Source: a virus
Reading direction: 5' to 3' (one strand)
Length of the DNA stretch: 64,000 bases
Virus record (IMG/VR): IMGVR_UViG_3300024261_002043
Location: 1 to 64,000 of that record
Shown here in pieces: positions 16,922 through 26,900 of the stretch. The translations under genes were made by a program, and so were the position numbers. The stretch's first letter is position 1. The number at the start of each line of letters is the position of its first letter. The notes below the pieces were generated by a model. The model was not told the DNA's origin. It made no database searches and worked only from the letters and a program-made list of their open reading frames with translations.

Positions 16922-17462
16922 TCTTAAAGCTGGCCGCCGCTACAATATATGCATCTGCTATATCATAACACGAATCAGCCGGGATTACAAGACCTTTCCT
17001 GATACCTGATTTAAGCGTTCTCATCGGCCATTCATATTCAGGCAATTTTAGCTTTACGAAATTAAGGACCTGCTCTTTTGTTGAAGTGTCAGATTTCCTG
17101 TCAACCTTTAGACCAACTTTTTTTCTTGCAGAGTTGACATTGACAAAACTTGGCTCAAGCTCGAAAACCTCGTTACATAAAAATGTCACTATACCATTGA
17201 ACCTTGCAAGGGTAACAATCGTTTTTGCGCTAGAAAAACCAGGTCGAAATGCCTGTAAGTTTTCCTCTATGCACACTGACGTTATATTGAGTTTTTTCTT
17301 AATATCACGTAACTCTTTTCTCACTTTATAGGCTTTTTCGAAGATATTTTTCTCTTTTGATAACTCAACAACAGAGGCATCTTGTAACGTGCCTTTTATT
17401 GTATCAAGTACACACCACCCAACGTTGGACGTTGATATATCTAGTCCTAAAACAAGATCCAA
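16914..17462 (-). CDS. RuvC-like Holliday junction resolvase
   Basis: The 182-residue protein has an RNase H fold with RuvC catalytic residues: D8 in GLDISTSNVGW, E66 and E67 in SVCIEEN, and D167/D170 in YDIADAYIVA. Enzymes of this type cut four-way DNA junctions. In phages they resolve recombination intermediates or trim branches before packaging, the job done by the unrelated endonuclease VII in T4. The start is a TTG at 17462 with AAGGAG six bases upstream; no ATG lies near. It opens the replication and recombination island (RuvC-like, primase, Mre11-Rad50). Confidence 0.88.
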   Translation of the reverse strand: MDLVLGLDISTSNVGWCVLDTIKGTLQDASVVELSKEKNIFEKAYKVRKELRDIKKKLNITSVCIEENLQAFRPGFSSAKTIVTLARFNGIVTFLCNEVFELEPSFVNVNSARKKVGLKVDRKSDTSTKEQVLNFVKLKLPEYEWPMRTLKSGIRKGLVIPADSCYDIADAYIVAAASFKNE

Positions 17463-17498
17463 GGCTAACTCCTTTCTTACGATAATTAAGAGCTTACT

Positions 17499-19886
17499 TC
17501 AGAAGTCTAGCTTAACTCTTACAACAAACTTATCATTTTCTCTTTTTATAATAGCTTGTGAAAATGTTGTCTTACCTATAATATTAAGGTTTTCATCGTG
17601 CAAGTTAACATTCGTTATATAACAAAACTTGTTTAGCTTATCAGAGTCTTGGTCAGTCGGTTTTAGGTCTTTATACGTGTTATTTGTCGATAGATCAAGC
17701 TCACCTCTATCTGTTGGAACATCAATCTTTAACACATGAATATTTTGCTGGCCTTTTAAGGCGATAGAAAACTGGTCTACACCAAAGCGAGGTATAAGAG
17801 GAGACTTTACGATGCCGATACCTTCATCGTACATTAACGCACCAACATCGTTCCATGTCGCTGCCTTTGTTAATGCGTCGGCCCTGTATAGGCTACCACT
17901 GTGGTCTTTTAGAGTGATTGCTATTCTACCGCCTGAACCTGTTATAGCTGTATCCGTTAAGGAATATGTTCCAGGGTCTATTCTATTACCATAAAACAAG
18001 TTGCTTGCATCAAAAACAGATATTTCGTTTGAAGAAGGGTCTCTAGTGCGATTGTAGATTGTTAATATTGAACCGGCAGGTATACTAGGGTCATCAGGAG
18101 TTGCACCTTGCAGCTGTTCAGACATTGAGCCTGGTGTTTCTGTGCCTAATAGACCTTGACCTATAGAAGCAGTTGGTAGAAGATTATCCAGATGAACCAT
18201 AGAAAGATCTTGCTCACCCCTATCATCCACAAATAATGATAGCGCAGATCCTGTTGCTACTTGACTTAATATGTCAAAATTAGGATTAAATATCCCATTA
18301 TCATTTGGCAGAATAGTCAGGTTTCTCTTTCTAACACTCCCAGTCGAAAACAAATAATTGTTTGCAGATGACCAACCTGTCGAAGTATTTATCGTTGAAC
18401 CGCTTAAAGCCCAAAGTCTAGGGAATGATCCTTCTACAAATTCTTTTACGAAATTCTCTAAATTTAAATAGTGACCGCCGACACCGAATGAGAGCGGAAC
18501 GTTAAATGGATCGTCAGTTGAACCTTGGACAGTCTGGAACGGTGTCTGAAGTATATCTCTTATGTTAGTCTCTTTCACAAACATAGGTGGGACATAAAAC
18601 ACTAGTCCTGAAGCTTTTTCGGCGTCTAAATTGTCAAAACTGCCAGTAATGGATGCATTTATTTCTCCATCAGTTCTGAACTTGTTATATATCTTTAGCT
18701 CATGAACCTCGGCATTCAGCGGATGTGTAAATGCATAGTCGTCAGGATCTGGTATACCTGATGAAAGTGGGGCATAGAAGTTCTTAATGCCATCAGTAAC
18801 TGAAACTGCCGGGTTAAAAAATTGTGCAGTAAAGTCCTCATCACCAGAAGGGTCAACAGAGTTTGGTCCTTCATAAAAATTACCGATAAACAACACATCG
18901 GCCGGACCTCTGTTAACATCTACTCCTTCACGAGGTACCGTTGGATCTAGACTTTGGCTTAACCCGGTATATGACAATGGCATTGGGAAATTGCCTGCAG
19001 ACTTTCCATCTATCACAAATGAACCTGTTGAGTTCTGAGTTTGCGAGTCCCATCTAATACAGCAGTGGTGCCAGTGGTTTCTGGATAGCGAGTTATCAGA
19101 AGATGAGAATATATATTCGTATAGAGGAGTTCTAGGTCCTGACATACCTAACTCACACTCTGTTGGGGTTACACCAGCTGAGTGACTTAGTTGTAACATT
19201 AACCTAAACTTATCTACGTATCCATCTGAGTCTTTTGAGCTGCCCGACACTAACGATATTGCATATGATCGAGACATATGAAATAGAGTCCCGGCTCTAT
19301 AGTTACCTTTGTTAGGATAATCCTTATAACGCGGGTTCACGAAAAACTCAAAGGAAAATGATCCGGTCGGCTTGTATAGGGAGCCAGAAGCAGGGTACAT
19401 CAAAACAGAATCAGCAGGTACCTCTTCGTCGTACGTACTAAAAAAGTTTATGGTATTATAGTTCGTAAAAGACCAGTTGTACGGTCGACCGTGCTTTGGG
19501 CGATAGTACGCAAACAGATTATTCTTTATTACTCCCTTACGAACAGTGTCTTTAGTAAATTTAAAAGATGGCTCAAATCTTAAGATCTCCATCTTCTTAG
19601 TAAATCTAGAGTTAGCAGTAATGTCTTGAACTGTTTGAATGTATTCTTCTAGTAGCGCTTCAGTTGTACCTGTCTCAAGAATTGTTAATCTTAAATCCTC
19701 TAGACCCCCGTCGTCGAATATAATATCGGTAGACGTATCCGCGACCTCTTTCATGGTAGTTGATGCGTCAGGAAATACACGTATTGAACCAGTGACACCA
19801 GAACTAGATGATGTAAACGTTCTTGATGGTTTTGCTAAAACCTTGTAGGTATCGAAATAATTCTCATTGATCCTAAAGAGGGACAT
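17499..19886 (-). CDS. Large LamG-containing virion protein (795 aa)
   Basis: This 795-residue protein has a concanavalin/LamG-like sandwich at about residues 170-410, shown by FSFEFFVNP, the WHHCCIRWD strand with SFVIDGKSAG after it, and closing VHELKIYNK. Such domains bind carbohydrate or protein. The last 60 residues (CYITNVNLHDENLNIIGK through VRVKLDF) resemble the C-terminus of the neighbouring gene at 19899-21227, suggesting a shared docking or attachment module. No signal peptide is present, as expected for a virion protein. A tail, whisker or fibre role is inferred from composition (Ser/Gly/Thr rich) and the block of structural genes upstream. Confidence 0.8.
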   Translation of the reverse strand: MSLFRINENYFDTYKVLAKPSRTFTSSSSGVTGSIRVFPDASTTMKEVADTSTDIIFDDGGLEDLRLTILETGTTEALLEEYIQTVQDITANSRFTKKMEILRFEPSFKFTKDTVRKGVIKNNLFAYYRPKHGRPYNWSFTNYNTINFFSTYDEEVPADSVLMYPASGSLYKPTGSFSFEFFVNPRYKDYPNKGNYRAGTLFHMSRSYAISLVSGSSKDSDGYVDKFRLMLQLSHSAGVTPTECELGMSGPRTPLYEYIFSSSDNSLSRNHWHHCCIRWDSQTQNSTGSFVIDGKSAGNFPMPLSYTGLSQSLDPTVPREGVDVNRGPADVLFIGNFYEGPNSVDPSGDEDFTAQFFNPAVSVTDGIKNFYAPLSSGIPDPDDYAFTHPLNAEVHELKIYNKFRTDGEINASITGSFDNLDAEKASGLVFYVPPMFVKETNIRDILQTPFQTVQGSTDDPFNVPLSFGVGGHYLNLENFVKEFVEGSFPRLWALSGSTINTSTGWSSANNYLFSTGSVRKRNLTILPNDNGIFNPNFDILSQVATGSALSLFVDDRGEQDLSMVHLDNLLPTASIGQGLLGTETPGSMSEQLQGATPDDPSIPAGSILTIYNRTRDPSSNEISVFDASNLFYGNRIDPGTYSLTDTAITGSGGRIAITLKDHSGSLYRADALTKAATWNDVGALMYDEGIGIVKSPLIPRFGVDQFSIALKGQQNIHVLKIDVPTDRGELDLSTNNTYKDLKPTDQDSDKLNKFCYITNVNLHDENLNIIGKTTFSQAIIKRENDKFVVRVKLDF

Positions 19887-19898
19887 AGCACTCCCTCC

Positions 19899-21227
19899 TT
19901 AAAAGTCAAGCCGCACTCTGATAGTCAAATCTCTCTCGTCATTCTTTTCAATCGGGCGAGATAATTTTGCAACGGCCAAGAGTGTATCATTTGCGTCGTA
20001 CAGGCCAACAGTGGTAATATAGCTAAAGGACCTTTGTACTGACTCTTGACCATTCTCGATTACGACTATACGATTGTCTTTGGTATACGAGGGGTTTGAA
20101 GAGTAATTAAACTCATCTGCGGTTGCTCTGCAAAATATAAGATTTGAATTTATATTAGTGTTGTTCTGGAACGTAGTTGCAGTTAATGAACCGCTGGAAA
20201 AACGCGTGGTAGCTAGATGATCCACAATCTCGTCGACGCTGGCTGAAACCATCAGGTCAGGAATAAACTTTGGTAAAAGCTCCCACTGATCAGCAACTGC
20301 GGCCTCGGTAAGAGCGCTTTTACCCATTATTTGTTTTCCTAGTGGTGAGTCGTCTGTGAGCTGTACACCGGCGACCATCGCAGATATCGAGCCAGATATT
20401 CTTGCGTCTGGATCTACTGCTCGGGTGCGTAGGGCATTCGTGGCCCCTTTTCCACCTAAGTTTAGAACAGCGATACCGGCGTCATAGAATATTAATCCTA
20501 CGTGCTTTGAAGAATCAGATGAGTCAACTAGGTTACCAACTTCTCCACCGAATGTTCTTCTCCTGTGGTTTGAAGAACCGAAGTCCGTGAATATTTTAGC
20601 ACTTCCGGTTGCAGTAGAAGATATATTAGGGGTGCTAAGAAAATATTTTTCGTCCGCCACAGAGTTCGAATCGTTACCAGCTGGTTGTGGATACATCTTT
20701 AAAGCAAATGTCTCTCTCTTTATTTTATCTCTAGAGAATAATCTCTTAAATGACACAAAACATGCACTGTCAACTTGATCGTTAGTTTCTACTGAGCCAA
20801 ACGGCGTGGCGAAAAAAGCGTTAGAGTCACCTAACAAAGCTGATGCGTATTGCTTGTATATATCTATTTTTTCTCGCATCATCAATGATTGAGATGGAAA
20901 TAACATTTTTCCAGAGTCCAATGTCTGTGTTAGCGATCCAGTGACGGGGTCCCCGGCCTGGTATAAGCCAACCGTCATATCCAGGATTGGGTTAGCAGTT
21001 TGAAGAGTAAAATCTTGATCGTATACAGTCTGGTATAAAGATGACGTAACACCAGGTCCTACACCACCAGTGACAAACATCTGATATGACTTTCTTGTTG
21101 CAGAGCCAGATATATCTTCCTGTATTACGTCGACAAGTTGATTTAAAACAGACCTAGCCGTTTTTTTGTCATACCTCTGATTAATTTCTTTTGTTGACCC
21201 AAACTGGGGTTCATGATTTGCTGACAT
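19899..21227 (-). CDS. Virion structural protein sharing a C-terminal module (442 aa)
   Basis: The 442-residue product begins with a charged helical stretch (TKEINQRYDKKTARSVLNQL, residues 12-31) and is otherwise beta-rich. Its C-terminus (SYITTVGLYDANDTLLAVAK through IRVRLDF) matches the end of the next product, encoded at 17499-19886, in a YIT-V-LxDxN...I-K...VRVxLDF pattern. The genes are 12 bases apart. A virion component is likely; no catalytic motif is visible. The shared end suggests both proteins bind the same partner or the same site on the particle. Confidence 0.75.
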   Translation of the reverse strand: MSANHEPQFGSTKEINQRYDKKTARSVLNQLVDVIQEDISGSATRKSYQMFVTGGVGPGVTSSLYQTVYDQDFTLQTANPILDMTVGLYQAGDPVTGSLTQTLDSGKMLFPSQSLMMREKIDIYKQYASALLGDSNAFFATPFGSVETNDQVDSACFVSFKRLFSRDKIKRETFALKMYPQPAGNDSNSVADEKYFLSTPNISSTATGSAKIFTDFGSSNHRRRTFGGEVGNLVDSSDSSKHVGLIFYDAGIAVLNLGGKGATNALRTRAVDPDARISGSISAMVAGVQLTDDSPLGKQIMGKSALTEAAVADQWELLPKFIPDLMVSASVDEIVDHLATTRFSSGSLTATTFQNNTNINSNLIFCRATADEFNYSSNPSYTKDNRIVVIENGQESVQRSFSYITTVGLYDANDTLLAVAKLSRPIEKNDERDLTIRVRLDF

Positions 21228-21250
21228 TTTTCTTCAGTTCTCCTTAACCG

Positions 21251-21961
21251 TTATTGAGGACGTTTGATAACAACCGTCATATCAGATCTTGCACCGGACT
21301 GAAGTCCCTGGACTGAGAATGTTGTAGTTATCTGGCCGGTGTTACCTTGATCGCCATAATAGTTGAACAAGTTGTTTGATAATGCTTTTACTTTTAGTGT
21401 AAAAGTTAAAGCTGAGCCGTTCGTTAATCCGGTGGCGCTCCCTGGGGAGGCACTCATTACGTAGTGCGCAACATCATCACTGTCTCTGGAGTCAGGAGCG
21501 TCTCCAACTATTTCGAGGAATTTAGCTGGAATCTTCACTATAAACATACTGTCAGCTAACTCTGCATCGAGAGATTGCTCACCTTCTAGCTTTTGCTCAA
21601 ACGTCACTCGCGTTTGGGGAGCGCCGCCGGCGGCTGTTGTCATAGCGATTGTGCTGGTGGTACCCACGATACTTAAGCTTGGAAGATTATACAACGCAGC
21701 GTTACCGTAAGTTAACAACCTATATTTTAAGGCAAGGTTTTGGTTCGTCTGTGCTTCAAAAACCGGGGTATTTAGCTCTATCTTTTGCTTTCCAACTGTT
21801 CTGCCGAACTTTTTTATTAAGGTATAGTCGACTTCATCGTCCCCAAAAGCAAATTTCACTATGCTAAATGACCCGTCGTTTCTGGACAAGGCTTCTCTGC
21901 CTGCGTCTGTTAACACGGCGTCAACTATGATATTATTTGTACTATTATCTAAAAATCCCAT
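21251..21961 (-). CDS. Virion structural protein with LTDAGREAL start module (236 aa)
   Basis: The 236-residue product opens with MGFLDNSTN, then VDAVLTDAGREALSRNDGSF and FAFGDDEVDY. This N-terminal pattern (a short FLD segment, a D-x-xLTDxGRxxL helix, then a strand with GD) is also present in the product encoded at 30589-31518, and I recognise it from structural proteins of other large tailed phages. The rest is beta-rich, ending in a MTVVIKRPQ strand. A tail or baseplate-periphery role is plausible but unproven. It has a good AAGGAG site, and a motif of the ATATTTA type lies 21 bases before the ATG. Confidence 0.75.
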   Translation of the reverse strand: MGFLDNSTNNIIVDAVLTDAGREALSRNDGSFSIVKFAFGDDEVDYTLIKKFGRTVGKQKIELNTPVFEAQTNQNLALKYRLLTYGNAALYNLPSLSIVGTTSTIAMTTAAGGAPQTRVTFEQKLEGEQSLDAELADSMFIVKIPAKFLEIVGDAPDSRDSDDVAHYVMSASPGSATGLTNGSALTFTLKVKALSNNLFNYYGDQGNTGQITTTFSVQGLQSGARSDMTVVIKRPQ

Positions 21962-21982
21962 TTTTTTACTCCTTGACCAATG

Positions 21983-21991
21983 CTAAATATA
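21983..21991 (-). promoter_or_regulatory. Candidate late promoter element in an 85-base leader
   Basis: The minus strand reads GCGTATATTTAGC, fitting the looser ATA(C/T)TTA form of the leader motif, 21 bases before the ATG at 21961 with CAAGGAG between. The gap (21962-22046) is one of few long ones in this block and has no terminator hairpin. Less certain than the exact AATACTTAC sites. Confidence 0.35.
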
Positions 21992-22046
21992 CGCTGGCAC
22001 AAATAACGTAAAACATTATTATCTTTAATCATCTTCCCTGTCTTTT

Positions 22047-23960
22047 TCATCGGCGACTAGAATCTTTTCGCCTAGCCTTTGATCTTGCCGCTAATTCTTT
22101 TAATTTTTTAGCTCTAATAGCCGCCTTCTTAGAGCCGCTCGGCTTCGTACTCTTACCTCGACTAGACTCATTTTGTTCATTGTAGATTAGATCGTCAATT
22201 TTAATCTCAAACTTTTGTTCTAAAAGTCTGTCTGTATTTATAAACTGGAACACATATTTTGATACGGCATCGCTCGTGTTTGTTGAGAACACCGGTATGG
22301 ACTCTCCGGTCTTATCAATAAGTGTATAAGCTTCAGGATCAAAGTAAATACTCACGTTTGTATGAGCTGAGTCTTTCATCGAGTCTATAAAAAAGTTCTC
22401 TTGAAGAGTCCAGTTTGGATATTGCTTTGGTGCGTCCTTAAAGCATACTAGCTTTCTGTCTATTCTATTTTTCGAAGAATTAAACACTACCCTAGTTTGA
22501 GTTGAATACCCGGAACTTAGCTGCCTAGCGTCAATAGACACGACTGCGTATATCGCACCAGACTCCTTGTTGAACTCATGATCTGTAAAAGCGTACACGG
22601 GGCGGGGGGACGCGACAACTAAGCCTGGATCAATATATTCGGAAGGGTCTGTTCGTATTATTGAGTCGTCAAAATCGAGATGAGCTAACAGCTCAAAAGG
22701 TTCAGAGGTTGTCTTTCTTCTAAATACTTGATAGTATTTTACATCACGCTGCGGATTAGTTGGTGGGCTCCAGAATATGTTTAGACCCCCAGTACTGTAT
22801 TCGTAACTATATCTTACGTCACTCGGTGGATCAGGCTTAATATTCTCTGTGGCATCAAGCTGTACTGGTTGACTTGGCTTTGACGCGACTAAAAACTTGT
22901 AGCGGTATTTGTCTCCATCAGCTGTAGTGACAGGTACAAGAAATAATGACAGTGTTCTTGCTGTATACTCATATGTTTGCCCGTACGCGACTTTGCTATC
23001 GTATATGACGTTTGGCCGAGGGCCAGCAACTATTACTGGCGGCATTGGGTATTTCTTTCCTTTAAATACCCTTGTCTTTTCTATTAGTAAGCCGACAACA
23101 GCTGCTTGTGCTGGTATCACTTGTCTAGAATTACCGGCTGGCTGAGGTAATATAGACAGATGAGGTATGTTAAACTCTAGTTCGTCGGAGCGTGTCGGAC
23201 TGATCTCACCGATTGTATTTGTTGAGTTCTTTAGTCTTGATGTAGCCAGAGTAAAGTTGGCATTAACAGTACTATCAAGTAACGACGTGCCTCTTTCCAC
23301 AGATCTTCTTAGCATCATAGGGGCAAATGATGAATTTAACTGCACTCCAGATTGTATTCTGTCTAGACCCTGTGTTTGTTCAGCAAAGCTGGCTTGAGTC
23401 AATGATCCTATAGGGCTGTCATTAAGCTCTGGTGGTATCATCAATGATAAGGTGTCAGGATCTACACTGGTCGTTGCACATAATTTTGTTAGTGCTGATT
23501 GAGGGCTGTCACCTGACTCTATATATCTGTTAAGCTTCATAATCATTAGATTATGAAGCTCTTCTGAGATTAGGCTATTACCAATAGCAAATGCAGAGTA
23601 TACATCTGACGTTGCGTTAGTTTCTGTTACGAGCTTACCAGAAGATAGCCAGTTAGTCAACTGTTTTTTAGTTGCAGTTAGAATAGATGACCTGTTAATA
23701 TTCGCATCAGTCATACTAGCAGTATCAGAGAATGATATATCAATCTTGACAAGTCGAGGGACTCTAGCATTTATATTAGAGAAATCAGGGGATGATTTTC
23801 TTTTAAATCTATCGGGTAATGTTCCGTCTATATCGCTAAACCCTGATTCATCGATTGATTCATTTGGCGTAAAGAAATTGTATATAAACTTTGGTCTAAC
23901 AGACACAACTTCTGGTGAATCAAAAACGTGGACAGGTTTGCTTGGATATGATGTGGTCAC
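22047..23960 (-). CDS. Virion protein with fibronectin-III-like domains (637 aa)
   Basis: The 637-residue protein has an N-terminal part of unknown fold and two fibronectin type III-like segments. One is near residues 320-375 (YGQTYEYTARTLS as the F-G strands) and one near 375-480 (PPSDVRYSYE, IFWSPPT, KYYQVFRR, YAVVSIDA). The C-terminal 30 residues are very basic (GSKKAAIRAKKLKELAARSK). FN3 modules are common in phage tail proteins, where they act as spacers or weak carbohydrate binders. The start is a GTG at 23960 with GGGAG ten bases upstream; the stop of the giant gene upstream lies six bases away. A tail or adhesion function is inferred. Confidence 0.75.
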   Translation of the reverse strand: MTTSYPSKPVHVFDSPEVVSVRPKFIYNFFTPNESIDESGFSDIDGTLPDRFKRKSSPDFSNINARVPRLVKIDISFSDTASMTDANINRSSILTATKKQLTNWLSSGKLVTETNATSDVYSAFAIGNSLISEELHNLMIMKLNRYIESGDSPQSALTKLCATTSVDPDTLSLMIPPELNDSPIGSLTQASFAEQTQGLDRIQSGVQLNSSFAPMMLRRSVERGTSLLDSTVNANFTLATSRLKNSTNTIGEISPTRSDELEFNIPHLSILPQPAGNSRQVIPAQAAVVGLLIEKTRVFKGKKYPMPPVIVAGPRPNVIYDSKVAYGQTYEYTARTLSLFLVPVTTADGDKYRYKFLVASKPSQPVQLDATENIKPDPPSDVRYSYEYSTGGLNIFWSPPTNPQRDVKYYQVFRRKTTSEPFELLAHLDFDDSIIRTDPSEYIDPGLVVASPRPVYAFTDHEFNKESGAIYAVVSIDARQLSSGYSTQTRVVFNSSKNRIDRKLVCFKDAPKQYPNWTLQENFFIDSMKDSAHTNVSIYFDPEAYTLIDKTGESIPVFSTNTSDAVSKYVFQFINTDRLLEQKFEIKIDDLIYNEQNESSRGKSTKPSGSKKAAIRAKKLKELAARSKARRKDSSRR

Positions 23961-23966
23961 GGTTTA

Positions 23967-26900
23967 TTAACTCCCTTGGTCATTACGTGGGTAGAGCCGT
24001 TCTACCCACTCGTTAGGTGCCGGTGGGCGGTTGTAGAAATTAACATGGCCATACCCTAACGTGATATAGACTTCGTATGAGATCAATGTTGGATCAAGCG
24101 TTTCAGGTCCAATATCTACCCTGGCATTCTGAGCATCAACGTTGGCATTGTTAGCGATATTGAGGTCTTCTTCCGGATTGTGACTATTGTTTTCATCAAC
24201 CTCAAAATCTTCATCCTCAAATGCTATACATATATTTTTTTCAAAAATTGTACCTATGCTAATGTTCTTAGACTCTTTTTCGACGTCGAATAAAGTTCCA
24301 TAACTATTTGCATAATCAAACGTAGAGTAGTAGAACGGATTATAGAAATCTTTTCTATTGATGTCTATTTTACCAGTTTCGTTATTATAGAGCATTAATT
24401 CTTTAAATTTGCGATTATCAGGATCGAACGCTAGGTTACTAGCACTTAAGAAAGACTCTGTACTTGTATCTACAAATCTAAACAGGCCTAGATCTATGTT
24501 CTTAGTAATGCTAATGTCTCTCGCTTCTTTTAGCATCGGGAATGATTTTTCCTCAAGGTCTATGTCGAATTGCAGGTCAAGGTAACCTTTAAAAGCCCAG
24601 TCACTTGTGTGGTTTATGAACAGCTCCATAGCTAGCTCTTCTCCGTACTGTGCAGTAAGACTCTCAACTAGGGTCGTGTCATATACTTCTGCTTTTTCAA
24701 AGTTGTTAGATATGTCAGTAAAAATAAATCCTTCGTCCCATGTTTCTTTAATAAACAGATTCCTGGAAAATTTATATGATATCGGAGTGTAGTTAATGTT
24801 TGGTTTAGAGTGATCTATTTTCTTAATAATGACTTGAAATACTTCATCTGCACTGCGAAGGTCATTATCTTGTGTTATTTGGTCTAAAGGTACAGGGGCA
24901 CTTTCTAGACCTTGCAATAGACCAGAAGGTATACCTACAGCAATCACCTTACTGTTTGGTGTATGCTTACGCCTTATGAAGTCAGATGATAATACATCAA
25001 TCATATATTCAAAAGATGAAGTACTCACTGTGTTGTCGTTTAACTTTTTTCCACCGTAGTTTAAATCTCTGCTGTTTAACTTCTCTTGATATTGTAGCAG
25101 CAACTTCACGACATCTCTGCTGGGCACAAGACCAGCCAAGAGCCTAGCGCCTAATGTTGTATTATCATGAACGCTAAGTAGCGTTTCATTAGACACCTCT
25201 AGCCAGCTCCTATTTACATTTTGAAAATACTGAATTAGTCCTGGAGCAAAACTTGTTAAAAAGTTAAACTCTTCTTCTATTTCGCTAATAGTACTCGCGA
25301 TGTCTGGAAATGCCTCTGAGAACTCAGCCATCATAACATCCCGAGTCTCATGCGCAGGTATGTCGGATGGTGAAGTGCCACGCTGTGGTGGGAATGTTAG
25401 CATATTATCCCATACTCTGAGGTTGTGGTGCCGAGTGGAGAATGCAGGGAGGAGACCGGTTGAAGGCATGTGGTCTGACACATTGACGTTACCGATCGCG
25501 TAGGTAGGAGCCTCTACAAAAGTTACAGCGTTCAGCACCGCAAAATATACCTTACAATACAATGATGTATTTGCTAAGAACATCATATCCTTAGATACTC
25601 CTGAATAGTATGACACTCCCGGACTGCCTCTGTCACTGGTACTAGTTATATCTGGAAAAAATATCGGATCAGATCCGTCAGCTAATGTACCCTCAAACTC
25701 TATTATCTCGTCAAAAACGCCGCCTCCAGTTTTATCCATTAACGCTTCTTTAATATCGCGATTCGCCCACCTTATCTCGTGTGGGAGGGTTGTTCCAACG
25801 GGCGGAGCATTGGTTTGCGGACGAGCCTCGCCGGACAGGGCTTCGTGGATATGTTCCGCAAAAACTCCACAAATATCCTCGAACGTCCGGTTGAAGAGCG
25901 ACTCTAATGTTCCAGAGTCTCCGTCTCCTAGCGGTTGTTCAAATTCGACTGTTGTTTCTTGAGCAGGAGCGAGTATATTTTGCGAAACGCCGGAGCCGTC
26001 TAGAGGCGGGGTAATAGTCATATTTCTAGGGATCGCTGTGAATGTTGTACTCGTTGTAGGTTGGTCGAGGCCAGTGTACCCGCCCGTATTACTTATAAGA
26101 AGTCGAGAGCTTCGGAACAACGAAGATGCGCCAGGTGGTGGTGATCCGGTGCCGTTATACTCAAACATTTTTTCCTGGCGAAAGGCAAGATACATAAGCA
26201 AAAAATCAAATAATCTCTGGTCTTCACCGCACATCCTTAAAACATGCGCAGCCAGTGTCTGATTTCGGTACCGACTAGACATGCTCGTCATCGAGTTGTA
26301 GCATCGTCGAAGGATGTTAGTTAATGGTCGGAGTGCTGCTTCAGCCGCTGTATTATCGATGGATTCTGGCACACAACATCTTTGTATCTGCTCGCCGGCG
26401 TACGTAAAGAGTGACGATGCAGCTTCATACGGAGATAGGTATGGGTTGTCTCCAACACCATCGTATGTAGCACGTTGAGATTGTGGCATAATTAACTGAT
26501 CTGTGACATTATTGAACCGCGGATTTGCTGCTATCTCATACATCTCTTCTATAAAACCGCCAGCTGTCATCGCACGGGTTGATCCGTCGGAACCTACGAC
26601 TTCACTGCTCTCGAATGGGTAGTTCATCCTAGTGTTTTCGCGGCGAGAATCAAAGAGCATACGATTTACTTTGCTTTGAAAGACGATGTTATTACCGGTC
26701 CCTGTATTTGAATTAGACGAGCCTGTATCTCTAAAGGCGGAAGGTAATCGTGTGGCGTTTTTATCAACGTTAAAAAGCTTATAAGGGTTAGTTGACTCTC
26801 TAGATAAAGAGCTTATTCCTTCAGTGCTTAAAGATACTCCGACACCATTTTTGGATAGATTTTGAGAGAATGAAACCTCCTTACCTATGATGTTTGTCAG

